Part shown: piece by piece, positions 1-9,032 of the stretch
How the letters are laid out: each line of letters opens with the position of its first letter
Position numbering within the stretch: position 1 is the first letter of the stretch
NCBI RefSeq assembly: GCF_015864955.1
Contig: NZ_JADYWE010000001.1
Coordinates: 186,001 to 250,000, forward strand
DNA length: 64,000 bases
Origin: Salinibacterium sp. NK8237
GTDB taxonomy: Bacteria; Actinomycetota; Actinomycetes; Actinomycetales; Microbacteriaceae
Direction of reading: 5' to 3'
Notes under the pieces: generated by a model
Seen by the model: only the letters and a program-made list of their open reading frames with translations
Told to the model about the DNA's origin: nothing
Database searches by the model: none
Translations under genes and position numbers: made by a program

Positions 1-1
1 A

Positions 2-1522
2 GTGAGTTCGCTTCCGCTAGCGGTACTCTCTGCAACGCTCGGGCTCATCGCCACCTCTTCGGAGTACACGGACGACTCATTGGCAGCGTCATTGGTGGCG
101 GTGCCATCCCGAGTGCTTCTTCTTCTAACGAAGAGCCTCCCGAGCATCGGCCTTTCCGTTGTTTCCGCGGCTGCGGGGTCGGCCGCTGGGGGATGGATTG
201 CGTCCATCACAATGACATCGCGTGGGTATACGGTGCCCGGCGTTGATCGACTGGCCGAGTTGCTGCTGAGCGTCGTGGCGGGTGCTGCATGCTTCGCGGT
301 TCTGGGCGTTGCATTTGGTGCACTTGCAAGATCAGCAGTGTCCGCCGCAATCGTTTTCGTCGGCGTCATCCTTTTGCTGCCGAGCACGCTCTTCTATCTC
401 GGGGGAACCTGGGTGCCTCGGTTCGCAGAGCTGCTGCCGGCCAGCGCACTCCAAGCGCTCACTACGCGAGCACCCGCAGAACCTTTTGTATTGGAAGGGA
501 CGCCAGCGTCGACGCTCGAGCCATTCACGGGATTCGTTGTGCTCGCATCTGGAACAGCGCTCCTGCTCGTCGTCGCAGCCGCGGTATTCGCCCGACGGGC
601 AGTGCATCTCGAAGTCTCGCGCACAGGCCAGCAGCTGCGAGTTTCACAGCCGAAGATGCGAGTCGAGAGCGCCGCCCACGGATTGCACTTCATCGGAGTA
701 GTTCGATCCGAGGCTCTGAAGGCACTCACCTTGCCGTCTTCGCCATGGCTGCTGGCGTTGAGTGCGGGGGCGATGGTTTTCTTGGCGTGGCGCTGGGCAA
801 TAGCAAGAATCCCAGCTGACATCATTGTGGCGCCAATTACGGAGTGGGACCTAACGTCGCAGACCTTTGACGAGCAGGTGACAGCTATAACTGGTGGGTT
901 GGCTCTGAGTCAGTTCTTCATCGCAGCCTTAGGCGCGACTATCGCAACCTCAGATTTTGCGACGGGAAACATCCGTCCGACGCTAGCAGCGGTACCGCTG
1001 CGCGGTTGGGTATTGGCGGCGAAAACCGGGATTGTGGTCAGCTCAGCGATGGCTGTAGGAGCAATCGCGTTACTGCTGGCGGCGATAGTGGCGACGCCCA
1101 TTCAACAGGACCACGGATTCCCCGCGCTATTGTCAGCGAGCATCGTCTGGATATCCATCGGAAAAGGCACGATTGCGTTCGGGCTAGTCGCTGCCCTCGG
1201 GTGCGGGGTGGGCATGATCGCTCGTTCACCGTCTGGTGCACTATTCGCCTTGGCGGCGATCTTCGTTGTCGTGCCGACCCTGGCGGGCCAAATGGAATCC
1301 ACCACCGTCGACACGCCCTTTGTCTGGCTCACTAACCTCGGCCGGGTTTTCCCCTCGGGGCTCGACGCAGCGGAAACGCTGGGCCCGAATACCTTCCAGC
1401 CCTGGTTTCAGCTAGGCAATATTCTGCAGCTTCCCCCCGGCGCGAGCATGCTGGCGCTGTTTCTGTGGGCGGCCGGCAGCATAACGATCGCGTGGATGCT
1501 GTTTCGTCGCCGTGGAGTCTGA
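2..1522 (+). CDS. ABC-2 type transporter permease, tandem-duplicated, N-terminus outside window
   Basis: Membrane component of an ABC exporter; its ATPase should lie to the left, outside the window. The readable part is about 506 residues and very hydrophobic. It contains two related halves: a segment near residues 15-60 (ATSSEYTDDSLAASLVAVP) recurs near 312-335 (ATSDFATGNIRPTLAAVP), each followed by hydrophobic helices. Each half carries this short conserved turn of ABC-2 permeases, so this is a fused double permease. The first half lacks the usual N-terminal helix, so the GTG at position 2 is probably not the real start and the gene is cut by the window edge. The stop lies 3 bases from the stop of the convergent DUF305 gene, with no terminator between. 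Substrate unknown. Confidence 0.8.
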   Translation: MSSLPLAVLSATLGLIATSSEYTDDSLAASLVAVPSRVLLLLTKSLPSIGLSVVSAAAGSAAGGWIASITMTSRGYTVPGVDRLAELLLSVVAGAACFAVLGVAFGALARSAVSAAIVFVGVILLLPSTLFYLGGTWVPRFAELLPASALQALTTRAPAEPFVLEGTPASTLEPFTGFVVLASGTALLLVVAAAVFARRAVHLEVSRTGQQLRVSQPKMRVESAAHGLHFIGVVRSEALKALTLPSSPWLLALSAGAMVFLAWRWAIARIPADIIVAPITEWDLTSQTFDEQVTAITGGLALSQFFIAALGATIATSDFATGNIRPTLAAVPLRGWVLAAKTGIVVSSAMAVGAIALLLAAIVATPIQQDHGFPALLSASIVWISIGKGTIAFGLVAALGCGVGMIARSPSGALFALAAIFVVVPTLAGQMESTTVDTPFVWLTNLGRVFPSGLDAAETLGPNTFQPWFQLGNILQLPPGASMLALFLWAAGSITIAWMLFRRRGV

Positions 1523-1525
1523 GTC

Positions 1526-2185
1526 CTATTCCTCTAGACCTGCGAGCAACTCGTTCATGTAGTTGATCTCACTCATTTGCACAGCAACCATTCCCTCGGC
1601 CAGCGACGTCACGACGTCGTTCGTCGACCGCTCGAGTAGGCCCTCGGCCATGTCGACACCGCCCGCGTGGTGGGCAATCATGAGCTCAAGAAACATAGCG
1701 TCAGCGTCGGTGGTGCTTGCTCTGAGCGCTTCCATCTGGTCGTAGGTCGCAAGGCCGGGCATTGTCATCGCGGTCGTGGAGTCGGAATCCGAGGTGCCGT
1801 GCGAGTCGTGCTCGCCGTCATCCATCATCCATGTCATCGCGGGTTCACTGGAGGCCTGTGGCAGATTCCACATAATGAGCCACGCAAACATTTGTCCCGC
1901 TTGCTGTCCCTGCGCAGTCGCGATGTCATACGCCAAAGTGCGGATGGCTTGGTTGTCGCTCTTTTCCAGAATGATCATTGACATGTCAACAGCCTGCAAG
2001 TGGTGAGTCTGCATGTCGCGCGCGAAACCGGCTTCCGCGCTCGTCGTCACTGGATCCGAGGATTCGCCAGGGAGGAGCCTTTGGCCAGCGAGTACGCCGA
2101 AGCCAACGAGCAACAGCGCGACGACAGTGATTGCGCCGATGCGGAGCCACGGTCGAGGGCGCGTGACATCGCTAGCGTCGGTCAT
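1526..2185 (-). CDS. DUF305 family membrane-anchored protein
   Basis: A 219-residue protein with a single N-terminal membrane helix (about residues 13-33) and an extracytoplasmic DUF305 domain, a ferritin-like helical fold of unknown function. Two copies of a paired-histidine motif are visible, THHLQAVDMS early and AHHAGGVDMAE late, with Met-rich stretches between (MTWMMDDGEHD, MTMPG). These suggest metal binding, but that is inference. I start it at the ATG at 2185 because it overlaps the TGA of the upstream DUF3105 gene by four bases (ATGA), implying translational coupling; an in-frame start 36 bases further upstream would lie inside that gene. The pair is probably one operon. Confidence 0.85.
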   Translation of the reverse strand: MTDASDVTRPRPWLRIGAITVVALLLVGFGVLAGQRLLPGESSDPVTTSAEAGFARDMQTHHLQAVDMSMIILEKSDNQAIRTLAYDIATAQGQQAGQMFAWLIMWNLPQASSEPAMTWMMDDGEHDSHGTSDSDSTTAMTMPGLATYDQMEALRASTTDADAMFLELMIAHHAGGVDMAEGLLERSTNDVVTSLAEGMVAVQMSEINYMNELLAGLEE

Positions 2186-2871
2186 GCGATGCGTCCGCCG
2201 CCGTCGATTCCGCCGGAGCACGAGGCGCCGATCTCCGGTGCGTCGCCGCCCTGCCAGAACTTGTCGACGAAGTCCTGCATGCGGGGATCGTCGACTCCAT
2301 CAAGCTCAACCTGGTTAGCCCAGGCCGAGATCACGACGGGCGACTGAAGGCCTTCGTACGGTGACAGTACCGAATAGGTTGACGGAACAGCATCCTGCAA
2401 CGCTTCCAGTTCATCTCCGGAAACTTGCGCCGGGTCGTAGGTAACCCACACGGCACCATGCTCAAGAGCATGCACGGCGTTTTCGTTGGGCACCGCCTCG
2501 GTGTACACACCGCAATTCAGCCACACGGATGCGTGCTCACCGCCCACCGGCGGGCTTTGCTCGTAATCGACGGTGCCCTCAACATGACCGGCGACCAGAT
2601 TCGGATAGTTTTGTACGCCGTCAATCTCGATAGCTTCGGGGCTCGTTCGGGGAGTTCCGTTCGCCACGACCATCACGATAACAAGAGCCAAGACGCCAGC
2701 GGCAGCGACACTGCTGATGACGATACCGATCATTCGGTGGCGCTTCTCCGCAGCGTGCTTCTTCTTCATCGCGGCGACTTTCTCCGCTCGGCGCGCATCG
2801 CGCTGCTGTTTTACCGTGAGGTCTTTGGCGGAGGGCTCGGTTGGAGAAGATTGCGAATCGCGGGATGGCAT
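2182..2871 (-). CDS. DUF3105 family membrane-anchored protein
   Basis: A 229-residue protein: a charged, lysine-rich N-terminus (residues 15-45), one membrane helix (about 47-69) and an extracytoplasmic DUF3105 domain. Family hallmarks are visible: a segment around HVEGTVDYEQSPPVGGEH, then ALEHGAVWVTYDP, then a C-terminal segment ending in a cysteine/glycine-rich tail. The family has no established function. It is co-transcribed with DUF305 (four-base overlap). Upstream lie 163 bases without a gene, in which I see no strong promoter. Confidence 0.85.
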   Translation of the reverse strand: MPSRDSQSSPTEPSAKDLTVKQQRDARRAEKVAAMKKKHAAEKRHRMIGIVISSVAAAGVLALVIVMVVANGTPRTSPEAIEIDGVQNYPNLVAGHVEGTVDYEQSPPVGGEHASVWLNCGVYTEAVPNENAVHALEHGAVWVTYDPAQVSGDELEALQDAVPSTYSVLSPYEGLQSPVVISAWANQVELDGVDDPRMQDFVDKFWQGGDAPEIGASCSGGIDGGGRIA

Positions 2872-3034
2872 GCAGGTGGTCCTGTCGTCGGGTGCGTGGG
2901 CAGGGAACAGATGTGCAATCTGAGCCTATTCGGTCGACTTTGTGAAAGCCCTCCTAGGGAGCGCACTCGCGAGTATCGGAAGCCGAGTCTTTAGTTCTTG
3001 CCGAAGAGCTGGCCGACTTCAGCGCGACTAGTCC

Positions 3035-3331
3035 TTAGGCCTGCTCTGTGATTGCCCGGAGTGCCAGCAGGTGTTGCTGATACGCGCGATACCCGGATGC
3101 CGTCGAGGTTACCCACGTGCGCGGACGATTACCGACCGTGCCCTTGAGGGCTTTTGCGTAGCCGGCATCCACAAGATAGCTGATCGCTTTGCTGAGAGCA
3201 GAGTCTTCGACCTCGAGGAGTTTTTTTAGCGTCGCGAAGTCGATCTCATTTCTGGGGCCGAGCGCGGCCATGAGCGATAGCCGTATCGGAGTGAGAAACG
3301 CATCATCCAGCTGATGACGGGGATGCTTCAT
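3035..3331 (-). CDS. Small winged-helix transcriptional regulator (ArsR/MarR-like, HTH_34 type)
   Basis: A 98-residue single-domain DNA-binding protein. The pattern LDDAFLTPIRLSLMAAL, DFATLKKLLEVEDSALSKAISYLVDAGY and a wing reading KGTVGNRPRTWVTSTASGY is typical of the short 'winged helix DNA-binding' regulators that sit beside membrane proteins in actinobacteria. The ATG at 3331 overlaps the TGA of the upstream membrane-protein gene by four bases, so the two are coupled. No ligand-binding cysteines are present, so metal sensing is unlikely. It may autoregulate through the inverted repeat at 4219-4236; that is inference. Confidence 0.85.
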   Translation of the reverse strand: MKHPRHQLDDAFLTPIRLSLMAALGPRNEIDFATLKKLLEVEDSALSKAISYLVDAGYAKALKGTVGNRPRTWVTSTASGYRAYQQHLLALRAITEQA

Positions 3332-4227
3332 GAACGTGCGTCTCTGGGTGCTGGCAGCGCGGATGCCACGAGCATGACGAGAAAGACGGCTATTCCGGCC
3401 GCTAGTGCTGCCGCAAGGGATGGCGACTGTGGCAGCGCAGCGAGCATCGCAAATGCAAAGAGCGTGCTCGTGGTGATGCCGAACGCAGTCCACTGCATCC
3501 AGCCCCATTCGAAGCCGACGCGGGGTAGGACCCACGAAGATTCGTTCAGCGCATACGTGAACGCGATGCCCGCGAGCGCCGCGATCATCAGCAGCGACGA
3601 GACGATCGGAATAGTGCCGAAGGAGATGAGAAGGCCTGCTACCGCTCCCATGATCACCGTGTTCCACCGCACGGGTGTACTGAGCTGTTCGGAACTGCGG
3701 CGCGCCGGAGTGCGTGAACGCGGCACTCGGATCAGTTGAGCTATGGCGGGTGCAGCCAGAGGAACGAAGACGGCGAGAGCGACCAGCGGAATGAGCCAAG
3801 GGGAGTAGGGAACGTCAAACACGGAGAGACCTGACAGAACGGTCATTGCGAAAAACGCCAGGACCAACGGGATCCAAACCACACGTGGCAGCGCTCTTCG
3901 AATCCCGAACCGTTCACGAGTGCCCGTGGTCATCGTGGTGAAAGCCAGAAGTGGCACGACAAGTAACGATGTCTGGGAGAACTTGCCGGGGTCGCTATTG
4001 CCGGCGGTGCCGATGCCCGCGGAGAATGCAAGCAGAAATACGCCGATGTAGCTCGCCGCCATGAAAGCGCTCCAGAGGCTAAACCACGCAAAGCCGCGGG
4101 ACGGCCCGAGCTGATTCGCGGAATCGCGCACCTCTTGGTGCTGTTGGAGCTGGCGAGAGGCCTCCGCCCCCGTGGGCTGTGGAGCGGAATCTGGGGTGGT
4201 GGGGGAGTTCGCGGAATCACTTTCCAT
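3328..4227 (-). CDS. Multi-pass membrane protein coupled to a winged-helix regulator
   Basis: A 299-residue protein with a hydrophilic N-terminal 45 residues (rich in Ser, Pro, Gln) and about seven to eight hydrophobic segments, in two blocks separated by a charged loop near residue 170 (IRVPRSRTPARRSSEQL). I recognise no transporter or enzyme motif. It is the first gene of a two-gene operon with the regulator at 3035-3331. A TACACT -10-like element ends six bases before the ATG, so the transcript may be leaderless. Function unknown; membrane proteins with this partner are often the regulated target. Confidence 0.75.
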   Translation of the reverse strand: MESDSANSPTTPDSAPQPTGAEASRQLQQHQEVRDSANQLGPSRGFAWFSLWSAFMAASYIGVFLLAFSAGIGTAGNSDPGKFSQTSLLVVPLLAFTTMTTGTRERFGIRRALPRVVWIPLVLAFFAMTVLSGLSVFDVPYSPWLIPLVALAVFVPLAAPAIAQLIRVPRSRTPARRSSEQLSTPVRWNTVIMGAVAGLLISFGTIPIVSSLLMIAALAGIAFTYALNESSWVLPRVGFEWGWMQWTAFGITTSTLFAFAMLAALPQSPSLAAALAAGIAVFLVMLVASALPAPRDARS

Positions 4228-4236
4228 CTGGAAAGT
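4219..4236. promoter_or_regulatory. Perfect inverted repeat over the start codon of the membrane-protein operon
   Basis: ACTTTCC-ATCT-GGAAAGT is a perfect seven-base inverted repeat with a four-base centre that contains part of the ATG at 4227. A second, looser pair (GTGTA at 4235-4239, TACAC at 4256-4260) lies just upstream and covers the putative -10. The position is right for an operator blocking a near-leaderless promoter; the obvious candidate regulator is the co-transcribed winged-helix protein. Confidence 0.4.
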
Positions 4237-4297
4237 GTAACGTATCTGAGTTTTCTACACTATTTCCGTAGTCGCATCGACTGGGCGACGACGGCGC

Positions 4298-5287
4298 TCA
4301 GTGCTCGTGTGGCGGCACCGGTGCAGGGTCGCCAACGTAGCATCCGACCGTAAACGGAAACTCCATAGTGGCGCTGTAGTGATACATCTCTTGCTCGACA
4401 CCGTCGAAGAGCACCGTGCTGGTGTGGCCGTGGCATTCGTCGAGATCGGCGTTGGTCGGGAGGTTTCCCGCAGAGTCGCGCTCTACATAAATCCCGAACC
4501 CATCAAGGGCATACCCGACAAGCGTTGACCCGGCCTCGGCGGTAGCGGCGAGCAGGCACGACGGCACATCGTGGTAGTGGTAGTAGTCGCCGCCATCCGG
4601 ATGCCCGTCACAGAGGTCTTGGGTCTCGTGGGCGACCGCGTCCCCGCCCGAAGCATCCACCGCGTTATAGAGGTACACGCCGTACTTCAGCACCCCGACG
4701 GCACCCATCGCGACACAGCTCGGATCGTCCGCAACGGCGGGAGCGACAGTAAGAGTGAGTTCAACAAGCTTCTCGTCAATCTCATTGGGATTGCGGTCAA
4801 ACTCTTTCGCCGGATCAGCGTCTGCAATCGGGAACGTGCCCGTCATCTGCTCGGTCGGCAAGTTCGCAGTGAGGATGGTGCGAGTGTCGTGACCGACTTC
4901 CTCGTCGTAGTAGGCCTGCGGCCACGAGACTTCGCCTTCAACGGTCGCCTTCGTCGTGGAATCCCACGTGCCGGCGTCGTAGTCGATCCACGGTCCGCCG
5001 TTTACTGGCCCGCGCCCGCTGAAGTCTGTCTTGCAGGAGTACAGGTAGTCGACAGCGGGGGACGTGGAGGTGCGGTCATCGCCGAGCGGGATGGCAGTGG
5101 CATCAATGACGCCAGACCAGGCATTCGGGATGTCGATCGCAGACGCTGCGGCGCTCGGCTCGGCACTTGACGTCGAAGTAGTCGACGCCGTGGAGTTGGC
5201 GGAGCCTGAGGCGCACGCCGAGAGAAGGAGAATTCCACCCAGCGACAGAGCGAGTGCTGTGCGTGAGGTTATCGAACGAGTAATCAT
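4298..5287 (-). CDS. YHYH-domain lipoprotein
   Basis: A 329-residue lipoprotein. The signal peptide ends in a lipobox LSAC with the lipidated cysteine at residue 25, followed by a Ser/Thr/Ala-rich spacer. The mature part is a YHYH domain, named for its histidine/tyrosine motif, seen here as DYYHYHD at residues 234-240, followed by a conserved VPSC and, about 50 residues later, DECHG. The C-terminus (PPHEH) is again histidine-rich. Clustered His, Cys and Asp suggest a metal-binding extracellular protein, but the family has no settled function. It appears monocistronic; the region upstream (5288-5511) also serves the divergent large surface-protein gene. Confidence 0.88.
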   Translation of the reverse strand: MITRSITSRTALALSLGGILLLSACASGSANSTASTTSTSSAEPSAAASAIDIPNAWSGVIDATAIPLGDDRTSTSPAVDYLYSCKTDFSGRGPVNGGPWIDYDAGTWDSTTKATVEGEVSWPQAYYDEEVGHDTRTILTANLPTEQMTGTFPIADADPAKEFDRNPNEIDEKLVELTLTVAPAVADDPSCVAMGAVGVLKYGVYLYNAVDASGGDAVAHETQDLCDGHPDGGDYYHYHDVPSCLLAATAEAGSTLVGYALDGFGIYVERDSAGNLPTNADLDECHGHTSTVLFDGVEQEMYHYSATMEFPFTVGCYVGDPAPVPPHEH

Positions 5288-5511
5288 GGCCGCTGTCTCC
5301 CAGAAGATCGAGGCATAGCGGCAGGTGTCCGCGAGCGCCGCTGATAATAGCGCACCGTTCTATGACGCTTTCGGAGGAACGCCTTCGGCAGCGCTGCGTG
5401 AGCGCTTTCCCTTCTACTCGCGTTCACCGGTGGTTCACATCACTGCCCAAGACTGCGCACGCCTGCTCTCCCGACTGGGTATCCCCAACGCAGCCTCGAA
5501 AGGGCATCCTC

Positions 5512-8500
5512 ATGCGCAGACGGCCCCTCGCCGCCCTCCTCACCTCCTTAGCATTGGCCGTACCGCTAGTGGTCACTTCGGCTGCTGTCGTGAGTCCCAC
5601 TGCCAATGCGGCTGAACTGCCGAGCATCCTCATCAATGAAGTTGAATCGAATGGCGATGACTTCGATTGGGTTGAGCTCATCAACACCGGAACCGAAACT
5701 GTGGATGTCTCGGGCTGGGTTATTAAGGACGACAACGACTCCCGCACTCTTTCACTGCCTAGCGGCTCAACGATTGCTGCTGGCGGCTACTACGTCGTTG
5801 ACGTCAATGACGTCACTGTCGCTGGCAACTTTGGATTAGGGGGCGCCGACACCGCTCGTGTCTATTTGGCAGATGGCGTGACTCTCGTTGATTCCTACGC
5901 TTGGGATGGCCATGCTGCAGTCACCTTTGGGCGTTGTGCTGACGGCATCGGTGAGTTTCGCGACACCGTAGCTTCCACCAAGGGTGCTGCGAATGCGTGC
6001 GAGATCATCGCAGCGGCCGCAGTGCGCATCAACGAGGTCGAATCAAGTGCTGACGAAGACGACTGGATCGAACTCACTAACATTTCTGACTTCGTCGTCG
6101 ACGTCGCTGGTCTGGTGCTCAAAGATGATGACGACAGCCGTACCGATGCAATTCCTGCCGGTACGACGATTGAGCCTGGTGCCTTCTACGCCTTCGAGCC
6201 GACGTTCGGATTAGGTGGGGCGGATTCGGCGCGCATCTTTGAATCTGACGGTGCGACGCTGATAGACAGCTACAGCTGGTCAGCGCACGCGAGCACGAGC
6301 TACGGCCGCTGCCCGGACGGCATTGGCGAGTTCGCGACGACGAACACCACTACGAAGGGTGCTGCGAACGATTGCGTCGCAGTTGATCTCCCCGAGGTTC
6401 GTATCAACGAGATCGAATCTAACGGTGATTCGTCAGACTGGGTCGAGCTCTTCAACAGCGGCGGTAGCGCCGTCGACATCTCTGGTTGGGTTGTTCAGGA
6501 CAACGACGATAGCCACGCCGCGCTGATTCCCACCGGCGCCTCAATCGCGGCCGGCGGCTACTACGTATTCGACCAGCCCGCCTTGAGCTTCGGACTTGGT
6601 ACGGATGACTCTGTGCGGGTCTTTGCTGCCGATGGCTTTACCCTGATTGATTCACGAAGCTGGAGTGGTCACTCGGCCACGACGCTTGGCGTCTGCGGAT
6701 CCGGTTTTGGCGACACGACTAGTTCGACCAAAGGCTTTGCTAACGATTGCAGCGCCCCGATTCGTATCAACGAAGTTGAGTCCAGCGATGAGATGGGGGA
6801 CTGGATCGAGCTAAAGAACAACAGCTCCGATGCAGTGGATGTCTCGGGCTTCGTCCTCAAAGACAACGATGACTCACACGCCCTCACGATCGATTCCGGC
6901 ACGACGATTGCCGCCGGTGGCTACCTCGTCATCGAGACCGAGCCCTCGTTTGGGCTCGGCGGAGCGGACTCGGCTCGCCTCTTCGTCGCTGACGGTGTGA
7001 CGCTGGTTGACGGCTACGAATGGACTGCGCACGCGGCAACAACCTACGCACGGTGCCCCGATGGAACCGGTGACTTCGAGACCTCGAAGGCCTCGACCAG
7101 GAGCGCAGCAAACAGCTGTGTCGGCGAACTCGAAACCTCTCCGTGGCCCGGTGGGTCTGCGATCTCCACAGTCAACGAGATGGACGAATTTAGTGACAAC
7201 ATGAGTGGCCTCGCGTTTGAGGCCGCCACCACGGGTGATGTGCTGTGGGCGGCCAAGAACGGGCCCGGAGCACTCTACAAGCTCGTCTTTGACGGAGCCA
7301 ATTGGGTGCCTGAGACGTCGAACACCTGGAACGACGGAAAGCTGCTGCACTATGCCAGCGGCACCGGTGATGTGGATGCCGAAGGTGTGGCGTTGACGTC
7401 GACAGGAGCATCCGGAGGGGTCTTCATCGCGAGCGAACGGGACAACTCCACCAGTGGCGTCAGTCGTCCGACGATTCTTCGCTATGACGTGTCGGGCGCG
7501 GCATCCGAATTGACGGCAAGCCAGGAGTGGAATCTCACGGCTGACCTCCCGGTCATCGCTGCGAACTCGGGGCTTGAGGGCATCGCCTGGATTCCCGACA
7601 GCTACCTCGTGGCCGAAGGCTTCGTCGATGAGAACACAGGAACCCTCTACGACCCGAGCACTTATGCGGGCCACGGCGACGGACTCTTCTTCGTCGGTCT
7701 CGAAGCTAATGGAACGATCTACGCGTACGCGCTCGATCAGAATTCCGGCTCGTTCGACCGTGTAGCGACGATCGAGAGTGGCTTCGTCAGTGTCATGGAG
7801 CTCGAGTTCGACCCCGCGCTCGGTGCACTCTGGGCCATCTGCGACGACACCTGCGATGGTCGCAGTGCGCTTCTTGAGATCGCGCAGGATGGCGCTACCG
7901 ACGGGTCCTTCGACGTTGCCACCATTTTCGAGCGCCCCACTGGGATGCCGAACCTCAACAACGAGGGCTTTACTGTTGTGCCGCAATCAGAGTGTGTCTC
8001 TGGCTCGAAAGCGGTGTACTGGTCGGACGACTCGAACACTGACGGATTCTCGTTGCGAGCAGGAACTATCGACTGCACGGTGACGACAGATCCGACGGAC
8101 CCGACGGACCCCACGGACCCGACAGATCCCACCGATCCCACAGATCCAGCCACGCCGACTGTTCCTGTGGCTGTTCCTGAGGCCAGTCTCACGGCGGCGA
8201 ACCGCGGCTCGGTGTCTGGCCCTCCGAGCGCAAGCCCGGGGGAGACCATCACGATCAACGTGGGCACGTCGCATGCGGGCAATATCGTGAACATCTGGAT
8301 CTATTCCACGCCGACTCTGTTGGGATCGCCGACTGTCAGCGCCGCCGGAACTGTCTCAGCAACCATTCCTTCGACGCTCACACCAGGCGTTCACCGCTTG
8401 GTAGTCACCGCAGCGGATGGCTCAGTGATCGGTTGGGCGAACATCACGATCACCGCACTTGAGTCAGGTTCGCTCGCGTTTACTGGTTCAGGGTCAGCGT

Positions 8501-8583
8501 TGCCGATTCAGCTGTCGTTGATGCTGCTCGTCGCTGGCCTCTCGATGGTTATGATTCGTCGCCGCGAGAAGCTGCTTAGCTAG
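5512..8583 (+). CDS. Large secreted surface protein: four lamin-tail domains, propeller-like domain, sortase-like anchor
   Basis: A 1023-residue exported protein. Order: signal peptide (1-34, ending TANAAE); four lamin-tail (LTD) domains of about 125 residues (roughly 36-165, 168-290, 295-418, 420-540), each opening with INE[VI]ES and containing DW[VI]EL, FGLG and a closing cysteine pair; a region of about 290 residues resembling a beta-propeller (LEGIAW, MELEFDPALGALWAICDD); a DPT-repeat linker; a small beta-sandwich; then LAFTG, a hydrophobic helix and an arginine-rich tail, the layout of a class E sortase substrate. I start at the ATG at 5512 because it gives a clean signal peptide and has an AAAGGG upstream; the frame is open for 150 bases before it. 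LTD domains are known from secreted nucleases and phosphatases, but I see no catalytic domain I can name. Confidence 0.88.
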   Translation: MRRRPLAALLTSLALAVPLVVTSAAVVSPTANAAELPSILINEVESNGDDFDWVELINTGTETVDVSGWVIKDDNDSRTLSLPSGSTIAAGGYYVVDVNDVTVAGNFGLGGADTARVYLADGVTLVDSYAWDGHAAVTFGRCADGIGEFRDTVASTKGAANACEIIAAAAVRINEVESSADEDDWIELTNISDFVVDVAGLVLKDDDDSRTDAIPAGTTIEPGAFYAFEPTFGLGGADSARIFESDGATLIDSYSWSAHASTSYGRCPDGIGEFATTNTTTKGAANDCVAVDLPEVRINEIESNGDSSDWVELFNSGGSAVDISGWVVQDNDDSHAALIPTGASIAAGGYYVFDQPALSFGLGTDDSVRVFAADGFTLIDSRSWSGHSATTLGVCGSGFGDTTSSTKGFANDCSAPIRINEVESSDEMGDWIELKNNSSDAVDVSGFVLKDNDDSHALTIDSGTTIAAGGYLVIETEPSFGLGGADSARLFVADGVTLVDGYEWTAHAATTYARCPDGTGDFETSKASTRSAANSCVGELETSPWPGGSAISTVNEMDEFSDNMSGLAFEAATTGDVLWAAKNGPGALYKLVFDGANWVPETSNTWNDGKLLHYASGTGDVDAEGVALTSTGASGGVFIASERDNSTSGVSRPTILRYDVSGAASELTASQEWNLTADLPVIAANSGLEGIAWIPDSYLVAEGFVDENTGTLYDPSTYAGHGDGLFFVGLEANGTIYAYALDQNSGSFDRVATIESGFVSVMELEFDPALGALWAICDDTCDGRSALLEIAQDGATDGSFDVATIFERPTGMPNLNNEGFTVVPQSECVSGSKAVYWSDDSNTDGFSLRAGTIDCTVTTDPTDPTDPTDPTDPTDPTDPATPTVPVAVPEASLTAANRGSVSGPPSASPGETITINVGTSHAGNIVNIWIYSTPTLLGSPTVSAAGTVSATIPSTLTPGVHRLVVTAADGSVIGWANITITALESGSLAFTGSGSALPIQLSLMLLVAGLSMVMIRRREKLLS
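8089..8148 (+). repeat. Tandem GA[CT]-CC-AC nine-base repeat encoding (DPT)n linker
   Basis: Seven consecutive nine-base units, each coding Asp-Pro followed by Thr (Ala in the last), form the linker between the propeller-like domain and the C-terminal sandwich of the surface protein. The third codon positions vary between units (gac/gat, ccg/ccc), so the array is not freshly expanded but could still vary in length between strains. Confidence 0.9.
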
Positions 8584-8597
8584 CCCCATCCCGCAGG

Positions 8598-8628
8598 AAG
8601 GAGGTGTCGCACACAGCGGCACCTCCTT
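8598..8628 (+). terminator. Terminator hairpin of the LTD surface-protein gene
   Basis: A 13-base stem (arms 8598-8610 and 8616-8628, one G-U pair) with an ACACA loop starts 15 bases after the stop codon. It has only a short T-rich tail (TTTC), as is common for actinobacterial terminators. Confidence 0.75.
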
Positions 8629-8771
8629 TCATCGTTATGGAACAGCTGCCGCGAGGTCGGGGCTCGCCCCAGTACCGAACCGCGCTTGTACCGGGCGCTA
8701 CTGCGGCGTTGAATAGACACAGACGCGTTAGGTCATTCACGCGCAATCGCTCAACCTAGGAAGGCTGCACC

Positions 8772-8987
8772 ATGAAGTCAGATTCCACTACATCCGGATT
8801 CGAGTACCCGGATGACGCAATTGATGCCGATGAGGTCGTTACGAACGATGCCGTCGCGGGCGAGCCAGTAGTTCCTTTTGCCGAGAGCGGTGCGCCTGAA
8901 GGTTCCGAACTCCACGAGGTGTCTCCGGTTTATGACGAACACGAACTCAATTCGGAGGACGGTCCCGAGAACCTGGACGAAGAATAG
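8772..8987 (+). CDS. Small, highly acidic hypothetical protein
   Basis: A 71-residue protein with about one quarter Asp and Glu, few basic residues, no cysteine and no hydrophobic helix, so probably cytoplasmic and disordered. A good ribosome-binding site (AGGAAGG, 8758-8764) lies eight bases before the ATG, which makes it a credible gene despite its size. A 12-base inverted repeat after it (9033-9082) could end its transcript. Conserved motifs are not recognisable; function unknown. Confidence 0.65.
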   Translation: MKSDSTTSGFEYPDDAIDADEVVTNDAVAGEPVVPFAESGAPEGSELHEVSPVYDEHELNSEDGPENLDEE

Positions 8988-9032
8988 TCCGACACCTCCC
9001 AGCTATGGGTGGGGCAGCGCCCGATGAATACG

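Noticed and set aside
6874..7986. Long open frame antisense to the LTD surface protein
   Set aside because: It mirrors the codon bias of the real gene, has no ribosome-binding site and shows no recognisable domain.
8089..8148. Mobile-element or phase-variation repeat
   Set aside because: The repeat stays in frame as an Asp-Pro-Thr linker and its copies have diverged at third positions.
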